Shown: positions 18,942 to 27,765 of the stretch, one piece after another
Layout of the letters: each line of letters opens with the position of its first letter
Position numbering within the stretch: position 1 is the stretch's first letter
Assembly: GCF_040739495.1 (NCBI RefSeq)
Contig: NZ_CP145263.1
Location: 496,001-560,000, forward strand
Source of the DNA: Staphylococcus capitis subsp. capitis
Lineage (GTDB): Bacteria > Bacillota > Bacilli > Staphylococcales > Staphylococcaceae
Direction of reading: 5' to 3'
DNA: 64,000 nucleotides
Notes under the pieces: model-generated
Databases searched by the model: none
What the model saw: the letters and a program-made list of their open reading frames with translations, nothing else
What the model was told of the DNA's origin: nothing
Made by a program: the position numbers and the translations under genes

Positions 18942-19358
18942 TTATTGAATTGAAATTGTAGTAGCTTTGTCATCTTCATTGATTTGTTTAGGTAATGTGA
19001 CATATAATACGCCATCAGTGTAATTAGCTACTATACCTTCTTTATCAATATCATCGAATTCAAAGCGTCTTTCTAATTCACCATTAGAACGTTCATTAAG
19101 TTGTGATTTATAATTTTCATTATTGATTTTTTTGTATGCTTTAATAGTTAAAATATGTTGTTCAAATTTAAGTGAAATATCTTCTTTGCTTAAACCAGGA
19201 AGTTCAGCTTCTAATACATAAGCATCATTTTTATCATAAATATTAGTAGGAAATGCTCTTGATGAAAATTGATTGTATACTTGTTTCCCTAAGTCTTTAA
19301 ATAATTCGCTAGGATCATTTTTGAAGAAATTATTATTGAAAAAATCATTATTATTCAT
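18942..19358 (-). CDS. Small heat-shock protein, Hsp20/alpha-crystallin family
   Basis: A 138-residue chaperone that binds unfolding proteins. The alpha-crystallin domain spans about residues 38-138, with YVLEAELPGLSKEDISLKFE near the front and the hallmark YTDGVLYVTLPKQ near the end. The N-terminus is Asn/Phe-rich (NNNDFFNNNFF). AAGGAGTG precedes the ATG. No CIRCE or CtsR operator is seen; a sigma-A-like promoter (TTTACC, 18 bases, TATAAT) lies at 19423-19452 on the minus strand. Confidence 0.9.
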   Translation of the reverse strand: MNNNDFFNNNFFKNDPSELFKDLGKQVYNQFSSRAFPTNIYDKNDAYVLEAELPGLSKEDISLKFEQHILTIKAYKKINNENYKSQLNERSNGELERRFEFDDIDKEGIVANYTDGVLYVTLPKQINEDDKATTISIQ

Positions 19359-19648
19359 TAGAATTCACTCCTTAAAGTGTTAAATGAGTAGTTAGAATAT
19401 ATTAGAATAATTTTTCAACTACATTATATTAAGAGAGCGAAAAGAGGTAAAGTGATAACACTTAATAAAAAATAGGTATTCTATAAGTTTAGTAGGAATT
19501 AGGGGATAAAAAAAGTCAAAAATTGTACGAGAGAATAAGACAAAAGCTTACTATACATACTGATGTTATTAAATTGTGTCGTTAATGCTGAAGTTGAATT
19601 TGCCTAAGATTTTCAAAAAGTCTACTTTTGTCTTTTTCTCTACAAGTA

Positions 19649-20095
19649 TCACTTTTCTATACTATTGTCAAAATTTTTAGATACAAAATTTTGCAAGTTT
19701 TCAATTAATTCTTTAGCTTCATCTTGATTAATATCGAATTCACTATAGACTTTCATTGATATTTCAGATAACGGTTTTTTAATTTCTTTACCTCGTTCTG
19801 TTAGTGAAATTTGAAGATTTCGTTCATCTTTTTCTTCACGACTTCGAACAACGTAATCTTTCTTTTCTAATTTCTTGAGCAGTGGTGTCAGTGTGCCTGA
19901 ATCTAAAAAGACTCGCTCACCTAGTTTTTTAATATTAAGTTTCTCATCATTTTCGATCGCCATTAGTACAATATACCCTGTGTATGTTAGTTCATACTCT
20001 TTGAGGTAATTTGTGTACTTCTTTATGATTTCTTTTGAAGAAACATAAAATAAAAAACATAATTGTTTACTTAAATAACTATTCTCTACATACAT
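19649..20095 (-). CDS. sarZ: SarZ, MarR-family redox-sensing global regulator
   Basis: A 148-residue winged-helix dimeric regulator of the OhrR/MarR type. It has the single reactive cysteine Cys13 ([11 protein letters not shown]) through which SarZ of staphylococci senses peroxide and thiol stress. The DNA-binding region contains [20 protein letters not shown] and the wing SREEKDERN. The sequence agrees with staphylococcal SarZ over its whole length as I recall it. The leader carries AAGGAGTG, and it is transcribed divergently from the nitroreductase gene. Confidence 0.95.
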   Translation of the reverse strand: MYVENSYLSKQLCFLFYVSSKEIIKKYTNYLKEYELTYTGYIVLMAIENDEKLNIKKLGERVFLDSGTLTPLLKKLEKKDYVVRSREEKDERNLQISLTERGKEIKKPLSEISMKVYSEFDINQDEAKELIENLQNFVSKNFDNSIEK

Positions 20096-20260
20096 TTAAT
20101 CACTCCTTGTTAAAGTAACAATATTATGAAGTGTATGACTTGTCAAGTGCCGATTTCATCATTATAATCAAATTGTTTTAAATTAAATTTAGACGACATT
20201 TGAATATATTTTGTTTGATTTTGAAACTCAAATAAATACAGAATAAAGGAGTATTATCCC

Positions 20261-20890
20261 ATGACAAGATTAAATGATTTCAATGAAGTACTTAACGGAA
20301 GAAAATCAGTAAAGGTATTCGATAGTGAATATAAAATTCCTCATGAAGAAATGGATGAAATGATTACTAAAGCTACAAAGGCACCTTCATCAGTTAATAT
20401 GCAACCATGGAGAATTGCTGTTGTAGAGAGTGACGAAGGAAAAGAAAAAATCAAAGAAGCTTTTGGATTTAATTCAAGACAACTTACTACTTCTTCGGCT
20501 ATGGTGATTATTTTCGGAGATTTACAAAATTACGAAAAAGCTGAACAAATTTATAATGATGCAGTAGACCAAGCCCATATGACAGAGGAAATTAAAACTC
20601 AAATGTTAGAATGGATTCTTCCTTATTATAAAAGTTTGTCAAGAGAAGGTATGAAGGACATTGTAAATATTGATAGTAGTTTAATGGCTATGCAATTTAT
20701 GCTAACTGCTAAAGCTTATGGATATGACACAAATCCTATTGGTGGCTTTGATAAAGAAAATATCGCTAAGATTATTGGTTATGATTCAGATAGATATGTC
20801 CCAGTATTAGCAATTGCTATTGGTAAAAAAGCTCAAGAAGCTCATGGTTCTGTAAGATTACCTGTTCATGAAGTGAGAGAATATTTATAA
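20261..20890 (+). CDS. Nitroreductase family protein
   Basis: A 209-residue FMN-dependent NAD(P)H oxidoreductase. The FMN-binding start RKSVKVFDSEYK, the motif KAPSSVNMQPWR near residue 45 and the C-terminal AIAIGKKAQEAHGSVRLP are typical. Substrates could be quinones, nitro compounds or flavin-linked partners and cannot be told from sequence. It lies divergent from sarZ across 165 bases, so redox control by SarZ is plausible but not shown. AAAGGAG precedes the ATG. Confidence 0.88.
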   Translation: MTRLNDFNEVLNGRKSVKVFDSEYKIPHEEMDEMITKATKAPSSVNMQPWRIAVVESDEGKEKIKEAFGFNSRQLTTSSAMVIIFGDLQNYEKAEQIYNDAVDQAHMTEEIKTQMLEWILPYYKSLSREGMKDIVNIDSSLMAMQFMLTAKAYGYDTNPIGGFDKENIAKIIGYDSDRYVPVLAIAIGKKAQEAHGSVRLPVHEVREYL

Positions 20891-20999
20891 AGTAATATTC
20901 ATGAGATGAGAACATTTTGTTACAATGTTAAATAATCTCTTTTATATAACCAACTTTTAGTTCATACTTAATAAGATAAGTATAAAAGGAGTTTCTATC

Positions 21000-21365
21000 A
21001 TGAGTAGAAAACAAGTCATTTTAAGAATAATTATTATATTAATCATTTCACTTATTTTAGCCATAGTATTTTTCTTTGGTCTAAAAAGTTATCAAGGTCA
21101 TAAAAATATCGAACTTATGGATAGTTATATCAAAGAACATCATTTACAAGATAAAATTAAAAAGCAAGATAATTTGTATAGTGCTAAAAAAGGGATGTAT
21201 TACAAAGAAATCGTTTTCAAAGACGAATCTAATGTCACTTATGTTATGCAACCAATTAGTACAAATAAAGGTATATTTGTAGAAGGCTTTGATAGTGAAA
21301 CGAAGAAAAGCATAAAGAAAGCGAAACATAGTGATTTTGATAAAAATTATAAACCATCTAAATAA
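21000..21365 (+). CDS. DUF3139-like membrane-anchored protein
   Basis: A 121-residue protein with one N-terminal membrane segment (residues 8-27) and a basic, lysine-rich outer domain. It resembles the small DUF3139 proteins that occur in several copies in staphylococci; the function is unknown. AAAAGGAG precedes the ATG, and a strong terminator follows within 15 bases, so it is monocistronic. Confidence 0.75.
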   Translation: MSRKQVILRIIIILIISLILAIVFFFGLKSYQGHKNIELMDSYIKEHHLQDKIKKQDNLYSAKKGMYYKEIVFKDESNVTYVMQPISTNKGIFVEGFDSETKKSIKKAKHSDFDKNYKPSK

Positions 21366-21377
21366 ATAATTTAGAGT

Positions 21378-21419
21378 ACACACGACTTCATGATCCACTT
21401 TGAAGTCGTGTGTTTTTTT
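21378..21419 (+). terminator. Terminator after the DUF3139-like gene
   Basis: A perfect 13-bp stem, ACACACGACTTCA and TGAAGTCGTGTGT, is followed by a run of T. Confidence 0.92.
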
Positions 21420-21545
21420 ACTATTATTAACATTTTTGACTTCAAGTCATAAATATTTTATTTATTAATAGCTTTAAAATTTAAGTAGCTATTTTAATAT
21501 TATCTGATATAATTAAGTGATGTCAGATGAAGGGGAGTTTGCATT

Positions 21546-22826
21546 ATGGCTCTATTCAAGAGAAAAATAAGTTTACCAACGCAAGTTATTATTGCTTTGG
21601 TACTAGGTGTCATCGTAGGACTTTTATTATTTGGACAAGATAATTTAGCAAATTATATAAAGCCTTTTGGTGACATATTCTTAAATTTAATAAAAATGAT
21701 CATTATTCCGATTGTATTCTGTGCACTTGCTTTGTCTATATCGAATTTAGGGGATTCGAAAAAGGTAGGCAGTTATGGATGGAAAGCAATCCTTTACTTT
21801 GAAATTATAACGACAGTTGCTATTGGGTTAGGTATTATAATTGGTAACCTGTTCAAACCAGGTGCCGGATTAGATTATAATAAACTACCTAAAGGTGACA
21901 TTTCTAAATATCAATCTTCTGCACATTCAGCTGAACAAGCTTCTACATACGGTAATCATTTAATTGATACTATTGTAAATATTGTGCCAACCAATCTATT
22001 TGAATCATTAGCTAAAGGTGATTTATTACCAATTATATTCTTTGCAGTATTCTTTGGTTTAGGTCTCGCAGCAATAGGAGAAAAAGCTGAACCAGTTAAA
22101 GGTTTTCTAAGTGGCACATTAGAAGCAGTGTTTTGGATGATTAATAAAATCTTAAAACTTGCTCCAATAGGAGTATTTGCATTTATATGTACAACTGTTA
22201 TGACATTTGGAGTATCAGCTTTAGTTCCATTATTAAAACTTTTATTAGTAGTAGTTGGAGCAATGATTTTCTTTGTTGTAGTTGTATTAGGAATTGTTGC
22301 TCGAATGGTTGGAGTTAGTATCTTCTCAATCATGAAAATTTTAAAAAGCGAGTTGTTACTAGCATTTTCAACTTCAAGTTCAGAAGCAGTATTACCAGTT
22401 ATTATGAAGAAAATGGAAAATTTTGGTGCGCCAAAAGATGTAACCTCATTTGTTATTCCAATAGGTTATTCATTCAACTTAGACGGATCCGCATTATATC
22501 AATCAATTGCAGCATTATTTGTAGCTCAAATGTATGATGTACATTTATCGTTAACAGAACAAATAGTGTTAATGGCTACGTTAATGATTGCTTCTAAAGG
22601 TATGGCTGGGGTTCCAGGTGTTTCTATTGTAGTTTTATTAACAACATTAGGCTCTATGCACTTGCCAGCACAAGGTCTTGCATTAATTATCGGAATTGAC
22701 CGATTACTAGACATGGTTCGCACATGCGTTAACGTAATGGGTAACGCTTTATCAACGATTGTTGTTGCGAAATGGGAGAAGGTATACGATAAAGAAAAAG
22801 GCCAAAAGTATCTTAATTCACTATAA
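21546..22826 (+). CDS. gltT: Dicarboxylate/amino acid:cation symporter (glutamate/aspartate, GltT-like)
   Basis: A 426-residue membrane transporter of the DAACS (SLC1) family, importing glutamate or aspartate with protons or sodium. The serine-rich hairpin FSTSSSEAVLPV and the substrate/ion-binding segment SFNLDGSALYQSI (family NMDGT region) are visible near residues 275-320. GAAGGGGAG precedes the start. It is monocistronic. Confidence 0.9.
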   Translation: MALFKRKISLPTQVIIALVLGVIVGLLLFGQDNLANYIKPFGDIFLNLIKMIIIPIVFCALALSISNLGDSKKVGSYGWKAILYFEIITTVAIGLGIIIGNLFKPGAGLDYNKLPKGDISKYQSSAHSAEQASTYGNHLIDTIVNIVPTNLFESLAKGDLLPIIFFAVFFGLGLAAIGEKAEPVKGFLSGTLEAVFWMINKILKLAPIGVFAFICTTVMTFGVSALVPLLKLLLVVVGAMIFFVVVVLGIVARMVGVSIFSIMKILKSELLLAFSTSSSEAVLPVIMKKMENFGAPKDVTSFVIPIGYSFNLDGSALYQSIAALFVAQMYDVHLSLTEQIVLMATLMIASKGMAGVPGVSIVVLLTTLGSMHLPAQGLALIIGIDRLLDMVRTCVNVMGNALSTIVVAKWEKVYDKEKGQKYLNSL

Positions 22827-22852
22827 AAATCTATATCTGACATTTTTTTTTT

Positions 22853-22886
22853 AGCGAATCTTAAAACTTAAGTTTTTAGATTCGCT
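22853..22886. repeat. 34-bp near-perfect palindrome after gltT
   Basis: AGCGAATCTTAAAACTT and AAGTTTTTAGATTCGCT meet without a loop and have one mismatch. Ten T residues lie before the palindrome, not after it, so it is not a standard terminator for gltT. Confidence 0.8.
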
Positions 22887-22934
22887 TATGCATTTGTCGC
22901 AAGACAAATGAAAACAATATACATAAATAAATTA

Positions 22935-22979
22935 AAAAGACCTTGAGTTGGGGAATATTATTCCACTTCAAGGTCTTTT
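22935..22979. terminator. Terminator for the Met/His-tailed membrane protein gene
   Basis: AAAAGACCTTGA and TCAAGGTCTTTT pair, with further pairing of the inner GGAATA region. T-runs occur on both strands; it mainly serves the minus-strand gene. Confidence 0.85.
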
Positions 22980-22998
22980 CAATTCTTTCAATATTCGT

Positions 22999-23349
22999 TT
23001 ACATGCCGTGGTTCATGCCTTTCATATCATGAATTTTAGACATTAAACCATGAGGTACATCATCGTGTTTTACTTTTTTAACTTTTGTGATTTTTCCTGA
23101 CTTTTCATCTTTAAAGATCATTACAAAGTCTTCTTTTTTTACAGAAACATTAGCGTTCGAAGGTAATTTAACATTCTTTTCAATTTTTTCATCTTTTTCG
23201 CTAATCATTTTATCTATAGTAGTACTATTTTTCATAATACCGTAATATGTATCTTTTTTACCACCTACCATCATCATAATGACAAGTACGATACACAGCA
23301 CAAGCATAATTGCGATAAGTCCAAAACCTAATGCTTTTTTATTTTTCAT
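22999..23349 (-). CDS. Membrane-anchored protein with a Met/His-rich C-terminus, 116 aa
   Basis: I do not recognise a family. Residues 8-29 form one hydrophobic membrane segment after a basic start, so the rest is probably outside the cell. The outer part is Lys/Asp-rich, and the last 22 residues hold four His and four Met (HDDVPHGLMSKIHDMKGMNH, then GM). This resembles extracellular copper- or silver-binding tails. AAAGGAG lies 12 bases before the ATG. It has its own terminator and no operon partner. Confidence 0.7.
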   Translation of the reverse strand: MKNKKALGFGLIAIMLVLCIVLVIMMMVGGKKDTYYGIMKNSTTIDKMISEKDEKIEKNVKLPSNANVSVKKEDFVMIFKDEKSGKITKVKKVKHDDVPHGLMSKIHDMKGMNHGM

Positions 23350-23693
23350 AGTTGAATAAAACTCCTTTATTTATGTTACTTCATTTATACAGAACTTGAG
23401 ATTACATTGCAATCATATTTTCAAAAATCACGAAATAAAACACTTTCAAAATTCATAAAATTATAATATTTAAAACGTAAAACTTGGCTAATGTATAAAC
23501 TATTTTAGTATTTTAAAATATTCGGAATAGATAACTAAATTGAAAATACGTCTTTATTATTCTCCTTACAATTTATAGTAAACCTTACTGGTAAGGGCAC
23601 CAATATACAGAGTTTCTTACAAAAGAAATTTTAAATACAAATAGGGAGAGGAACAAATCAATGTCATTGTCCTCTCCGGTATCTTTTAAAATA
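23350..23693. other. Intergenic region, no gene seen
   Basis: An AT-rich stretch with no supported ORF. It holds a minus-strand hairpin (GGAGAGGA and TCCTCTCC, 23645-23677) that probably terminates the flavin-binding protein gene, and the leader of the Met/His-tailed protein gene. Confidence 0.6.
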
Positions 23694-24116
23694 TTAAATT
23701 TCAATTGTGATAGGAGTATCTAACTCATCATCATTCATTAATTTAATTGATTTAGGAATTACTTTTAAGACGCACAATTCTGGATCTTGTTTAGAATCGA
23801 AGAATGTCTTATCTTGTGTTTCCCATAACCAATCAATGACTTTCTGATCTTTAACTACTTCAATTTGAGCATCAATTTCAACAAAGCTATTATTAGTTGT
23901 CTCATTGTAGCCTAAAAGAATGTAAGCGTGTGGATTATCTTCAATTTCATCAACTTTTACTGAATTGATACTAGTTTTAGTATATAAAGTTAAATCATCG
24001 TTATAGAAAACCATATATCTACTATTAGGTTTGTTATTATAAGCAGTTGATAATACGCCAACTTTAGAAGTTTCTAATACTTTTTCAATTGCTTGAGTTG
24101 CTTTTTGTTTATCCAA
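23694..24116 (-). CDS. Pyridoxamine 5'-phosphate oxidase-like general stress protein
   Basis: About 140 residues with a split-barrel FMN-binding fold (SKVGVLSTAYNNKPNSRYMV, then NPHAYILLGYNE). Such proteins bind FMN or related cofactors; the reaction is unknown. I place the start at a TTG at 24116, nine bases after AAGGAG. Two ATGs at 24122 and 24125 lie three and zero bases from it and are alternatives. Confidence 0.75.
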   Translation of the reverse strand: MDKQKATQAIEKVLETSKVGVLSTAYNNKPNSRYMVFYNDDLTLYTKTSINSVKVDEIEDNPHAYILLGYNETTNNSFVEIDAQIEVVKDQKVIDWLWETQDKTFFDSKQDPELCVLKVIPKSIKLMNDDELDTPITIEI

Positions 24117-24184
24117 AATCATCATCTCCTTAATAGTTACTATATCCATTCATTGATGATGATAAACTCAGACACTTGTAACAC

Positions 24185-24410
24185 TTAAATGGGTTTAAAA
24201 CATATATATTTAACTTCATCATGCTTCAAAGTCATTTGGAATGGTTTGTTGTTTTCTTCTTGAATAGCTAATTCTGTTTTAGGGCGATTACATTTATCTA
24301 AATCTTCAAGTATATTACGTTCTATATATAATAATTCTTTGCTTTTAGGAAGTAGATTTTGGATTGAACCGTGCTCATTATTTAACGTTTTTATAATAAT
24401 GAGGGAGTTC
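24185..24410 (-). pseudogene. rsp: Detached C-terminal coding segment of rsp
   Basis: Directly downstream of the rsp stop, the next frame is open for about 75 codons and reads as ordinary protein (KTLNNEHGSIQNLLPKSKEL through YICFKPI) to TAA at 24185. It has no start codon or ribosome binding site of its own. Adding one A to the A-tract at 24411-24415 would join it to the upstream frame, giving exactly 701 residues, which is the length I recall for S. aureus Rsp. It is therefore read as the lost C-terminus. Confidence 0.75.
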
Positions 24411-26289
24411 TTTTTAAATTATTTTTGAAAATGAACTTCTGTTTACTATCAGATAAATAACGATCATTGATTTTATTAAATAATAAGATATGATAATTTC
24501 CATCTTTACGGCTTATTAGATAGTTATTCCCAAGTTCTAAAGGTTCGTCGACAAATGAATCACCCATTTTATAAATGTGCATTAAAGGTAAAGGGCTACC
24601 ATAATTGTTAAATAAAGCTATATATTGTGAGTGATCGTCGATAAGTTGATAACTTATGCCACCACCGTATCTCATAAGGGCGATAAGGTGACATACTAAA
24701 TCTGATAACTGTAATGGATTAGTGCCATTATTAGTATACTTAAAACACTTAAGTGATAAATTATTGTATACAAAATTTGTAGTTGGAATTCCTGAATCTA
24801 GCATAAATTGCTTGTAATTTTCAAAATGAGTAGATGAATGATGATATGTCTTACGTTTGGTTAATAACAAATTTTTAGTTTCAAGATTCTCAATGTCAAT
24901 GAAATAGTAATCAAAGTTAAGACGTTTCATTATATCGTAAGTTTGATCAATTGAAGGCGAATCACGAAGTAAACCTTCAACGGTAATACCATACCTAATT
25001 TCACGATTTTTATTTTTAATTTTTAAATGACATAAATGGATTTCGTTTACAGTCATATATTCTGAATTAAAAACAAGCATGAGCTTAACTAGCTTTTTAT
25101 TATTCTTATAATCTTGATTGCTTTGTAAAAATGATAATATGATTTGATTAATTGCTTCAAATTGTTGCGTAGAATTAATTTGCATTGCTAGACCGATATC
25201 CATTTCGAATAACTTTTCAAAACAACGATTTAACAAATTAAGGTTAATATGACTAATTGCGATATCGTTAATATCTTGGATAAATACTACGGGTTGTGGC
25301 AAATAAGAGAAATCGATATCGTAGTACTCGTTAAAAACGAACTGGAATAATTTGTTAAAGTTTTCAAATCGGATAAATGCTTTAGAGCTTTTGGTATGAT
25401 CTTTAGGATTAAATTGATTAAGATCTATCTCAGTAATTTCAGTTGCTAATTGATCATTAAATTCAAATTGATTGATTAAATCTTTGTAATCTAAAAAATG
25501 AGTTTGGCTAAAATCCATTACTGGATTTAATGAAATTTTAGAGATCATAGAACGGAATTGTTTGGGACTAAAGCCTAGATGATTTTTGAATTGATTAGTG
25601 AAGTTCGTATGACTACTAAAACCAGAGCGTTCAGAAATCGCATTGATTGAATCATCTGTAGATAATAGCAATTTTATGGCATAAATGACTTTTAAACTTG
25701 TAAAGTAATCTTTAAAGTTCATATTTAAGTAGCGAACAAATAAATTTGAACAATATGATTCAGAAATATTACAATAATTTGCAACTTCGCGTAATGATAA
25801 CGTATCTGAAACTTTGGAATGAATGTAGCTAAGTCCTTGGATAAATACTGGATGATTGATAGCAACTTGAGGGATATATTTTTCCTTGTATCTTATCACT
25901 GTTTCCTTAAATAAAGTCTGAATAATTTTTGAAATAGCTTGAGTATCTTGCTCTTCTTCGCTCATATAATGATGAATCGATTGTAAAATAATATTTTTTA
26001 CAAAACCGCTAGATTGAAGTAAATGTCGATCAAAATAACATTTGAAGAAATTTTCATCCTCACTATAGAAATAAAATACAGGAATAGAGAGCATAACCAA
26101 GTTCGAGGATTGATTTACATAAAAAATATCAGCTTGATTAATAATAGCAATATGATTATCTAAATCTTTAGTTTCACCATTAATCGTAATTTCTAGATGA
26201 TTTGTAAGTGAGAACATTAAAATGATTCGATTGATATTTCGAGTTGGGGGTGAATGATACTGTTGATAAATATTTAAATGACATGTCAT
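24391..26289 (-). CDS. rsp: AraC-family regulator Rsp, C-terminally truncated by a frameshift
   Basis: A transcription factor that in S. aureus represses surface proteins and activates the divergent RNA SSR42, affecting hemolysis and virulence timing. A cupin-like N-terminal part is followed by two AraC helix-turn-helix units at about residues 165-250 (LREVANYCNISESYCSNLF and INAISERSGFSSHTNFTNQF), then a long C-terminal half. The frame stops at 632 residues with an odd ending RTPSLL, while the true C-terminus continues in another frame. Whether the loss of about 70 residues inactivates it is unknown; the DNA-binding region is intact. Confidence 0.88.
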   Translation of the reverse strand: MTCHLNIYQQYHSPPTRNINRIILMFSLTNHLEITINGETKDLDNHIAIINQADIFYVNQSSNLVMLSIPVFYFYSEDENFFKCYFDRHLLQSSGFVKNIILQSIHHYMSEEEQDTQAISKIIQTLFKETVIRYKEKYIPQVAINHPVFIQGLSYIHSKVSDTLSLREVANYCNISESYCSNLFVRYLNMNFKDYFTSLKVIYAIKLLLSTDDSINAISERSGFSSHTNFTNQFKNHLGFSPKQFRSMISKISLNPVMDFSQTHFLDYKDLINQFEFNDQLATEITEIDLNQFNPKDHTKSSKAFIRFENFNKLFQFVFNEYYDIDFSYLPQPVVFIQDINDIAISHINLNLLNRCFEKLFEMDIGLAMQINSTQQFEAINQIILSFLQSNQDYKNNKKLVKLMLVFNSEYMTVNEIHLCHLKIKNKNREIRYGITVEGLLRDSPSIDQTYDIMKRLNFDYYFIDIENLETKNLLLTKRKTYHHSSTHFENYKQFMLDSGIPTTNFVYNNLSLKCFKYTNNGTNPLQLSDLVCHLIALMRYGGGISYQLIDDHSQYIALFNNYGSPLPLMHIYKMGDSFVDEPLELGNNYLISRKDGNYHILLFNKINDRYLSDSKQKFIFKNNLKRTPSLL

Positions 26290-26479
26290 AATTCGGCACT
26301 GTGCTCCTTATAGAATAATAAATGTTATTATAATCGATTCGTCTTGAAATAGTAATAGAGAAATATAAAAATTTTTCCTTGTAAAGTTAAGCAACCAATC
26401 AAAAATTATAAGTAGTACACAACACAAATAATTATTTAGAAATATAGAGTTCTTATTTTGAAAATTTTGGATAGAGTGC

Positions 26480-27308
26480 AAACGAATTTTTTAGTACATA
26501 ATAAATATAGATTTCGACCCAATTGAAATTCTAAAAAGAAGTTAATGTAAATTTTTAGACGATTTGCGATTAATTTTATAGTGAATTAATTTTTGGATGG
26601 AAATCGTAGCAATAAATGTACTATGTATGTTAATACATCAAGAATCAACAGCATAAAGAGAGAGACAACAAAGAATAGCACACATTTTCTATTATTTAAT
26701 TGTTTAACTATACTAATAGAATAAACAACTAGAAAAATTCAGTTATACTTAATAATTTTCTCGAAACTTATTCATCAACCAACTCAAGTTAAGTCATCTA
26801 GAAAGAAATGACACCATGGAATAAGAAGAATGCATAACATCGAAGAATAAGATCAACAAGAATAAAATTCATTCTTCTCAAACATCAGGAATCAACATCA
26901 AGACTAATTAATGTTAAGACAAATTATTGAAACACATGAAATACTTACTATTTCAACAACAGGAATCAACATCTATGCACATTAAAGTATAATCGATCAA
27001 CAACAATTGTTTAGTAGCAACAATTAGAAGATTTTTAATTAAAATTACTCTCCCCCGAAGTACTATTAAATTAAAGAAATATATTTCGTGTAGTGTCATG
27101 GTAAAGTTTTATATTTTATTAATTATCAGCTTAATGTTTTAATTATTCGAATGACATAGCTACAAGGCAAGATATTCCATTAGTGTTTTATTAACAAGCC
27201 TTAATGCTATTACAGTGTGAAACAACTTAGACAATTACTCTTTTTAGAAATAATATAACACGTACATTATTGCGAAAGACTTAGGTGTTTTCACCTAGGT
27301 CTTTTTTT
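26480..27308 (+). ncRNA. Candidate SSR42-like long regulatory RNA
   Basis: About 1 kb divergent from rsp has no supported ORF on either strand but ends in a strong plus-strand terminator, so a long untranslated transcript is implied. S. aureus encodes SSR42, a long RNA under Rsp control, in the same divergent position next to rsp. The candidate contains two exact copies of CAGGAATCAACATC (26886 and 26960), a variant at 26639, and a C-rich motif CTCTCCCCCG at 27048. The 5' end is a guess, since I could not fix a promoter. Confidence 0.6.
27278..27308 (+). terminator. Terminator of the SSR42-like transcript
   Basis: GACTTAGGTG and CACCTAGGTC (one wobble) form a 10-bp stem with a TTTT loop, followed by seven T. 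No coding gene lies upstream on this strand for about 4.5 kb. Confidence 0.92.
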
Positions 27309-27675
27309 AATTTAGTACTGTACTTTCTTGAAGGTATTTAATGTCATACTTATTAGCAAGTTGACTCAAATAACTTAGTAGGGTGTCCAATTCAATTTGA
27401 TGATTCATAAAGTCATCCTTTAACATCAATGCCTTATGTTTTTCATTTTCAGTTGCTATATTTTTAAAATAACCCCACATGTGTTCATAGGCATTAATAA
27501 TTGAGCCAGTTGTTGGAGAATGATTAATTGCTTCATTAATTTGAAATTGTACTTCTTCAAGAGAGGGTGATTCTTTTAGCAGTGCTCTAATTATGTTATA
27601 GGCATTTTGATCATGTAGTAATACGCGATATTTCTCTTCTCGCCAAAGCTTTTCTATTTTTCCACGTTCTTTCAT
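27307..27675 (-). CDS. DUF1722 (YbgA-like) family protein
   Basis: A 122-residue all-helical protein resembling the DUF1722/YbgA domain (IEKLWREEKYRVLLHDQNAY near the start, INAYEHMWGYFK in the middle). The function is unknown, and the family is sometimes linked to DNA repair by fusion. The ATG at 27675 follows GAGGTGAATAATTT; an in-frame GTG 12 bases upstream overlaps that ribosome binding site. Its stop codon overlaps the T-tract of the SSR42-like terminator. Confidence 0.75.
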   Translation of the reverse strand: MKERGKIEKLWREEKYRVLLHDQNAYNIIRALLKESPSLEEVQFQINEAINHSPTTGSIINAYEHMWGYFKNIATENEKHKALMLKDDFMNHQIELDTLLSYLSQLANKYDIKYLQESTVLN

Positions 27676-27765
27676 TAAATTATTCACCTCATCTTATATT
27701 ATTAGGGTTACCCGGAAGTTAAGTTTCTAAATTAATATGATTACTAATAAACGATTGATGAGCTA

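Noticed and set aside
19359..19648. Possible CIRCE or CtsR operator before hsp20
   Set aside because: Neither TTAGCACTC-N9-GAGTGCTAA nor the GGTCAAA heptamer repeat is present; only a sigma-A-like promoter is seen.
21956..22333. A 125-codon minus-strand frame inside gltT
   Set aside because: It is antisense to conserved transporter sequence, rich in Thr/Asn/Lys from reverse-complemented hydrophobic codons, and has no initiation signal.
26290..27306. CRISPR array or tandem repeat suggested by the repeated 14-mers
   Set aside because: There are only two exact copies and one variant, with irregular spacing and no palindromic repeat unit or cas genes.
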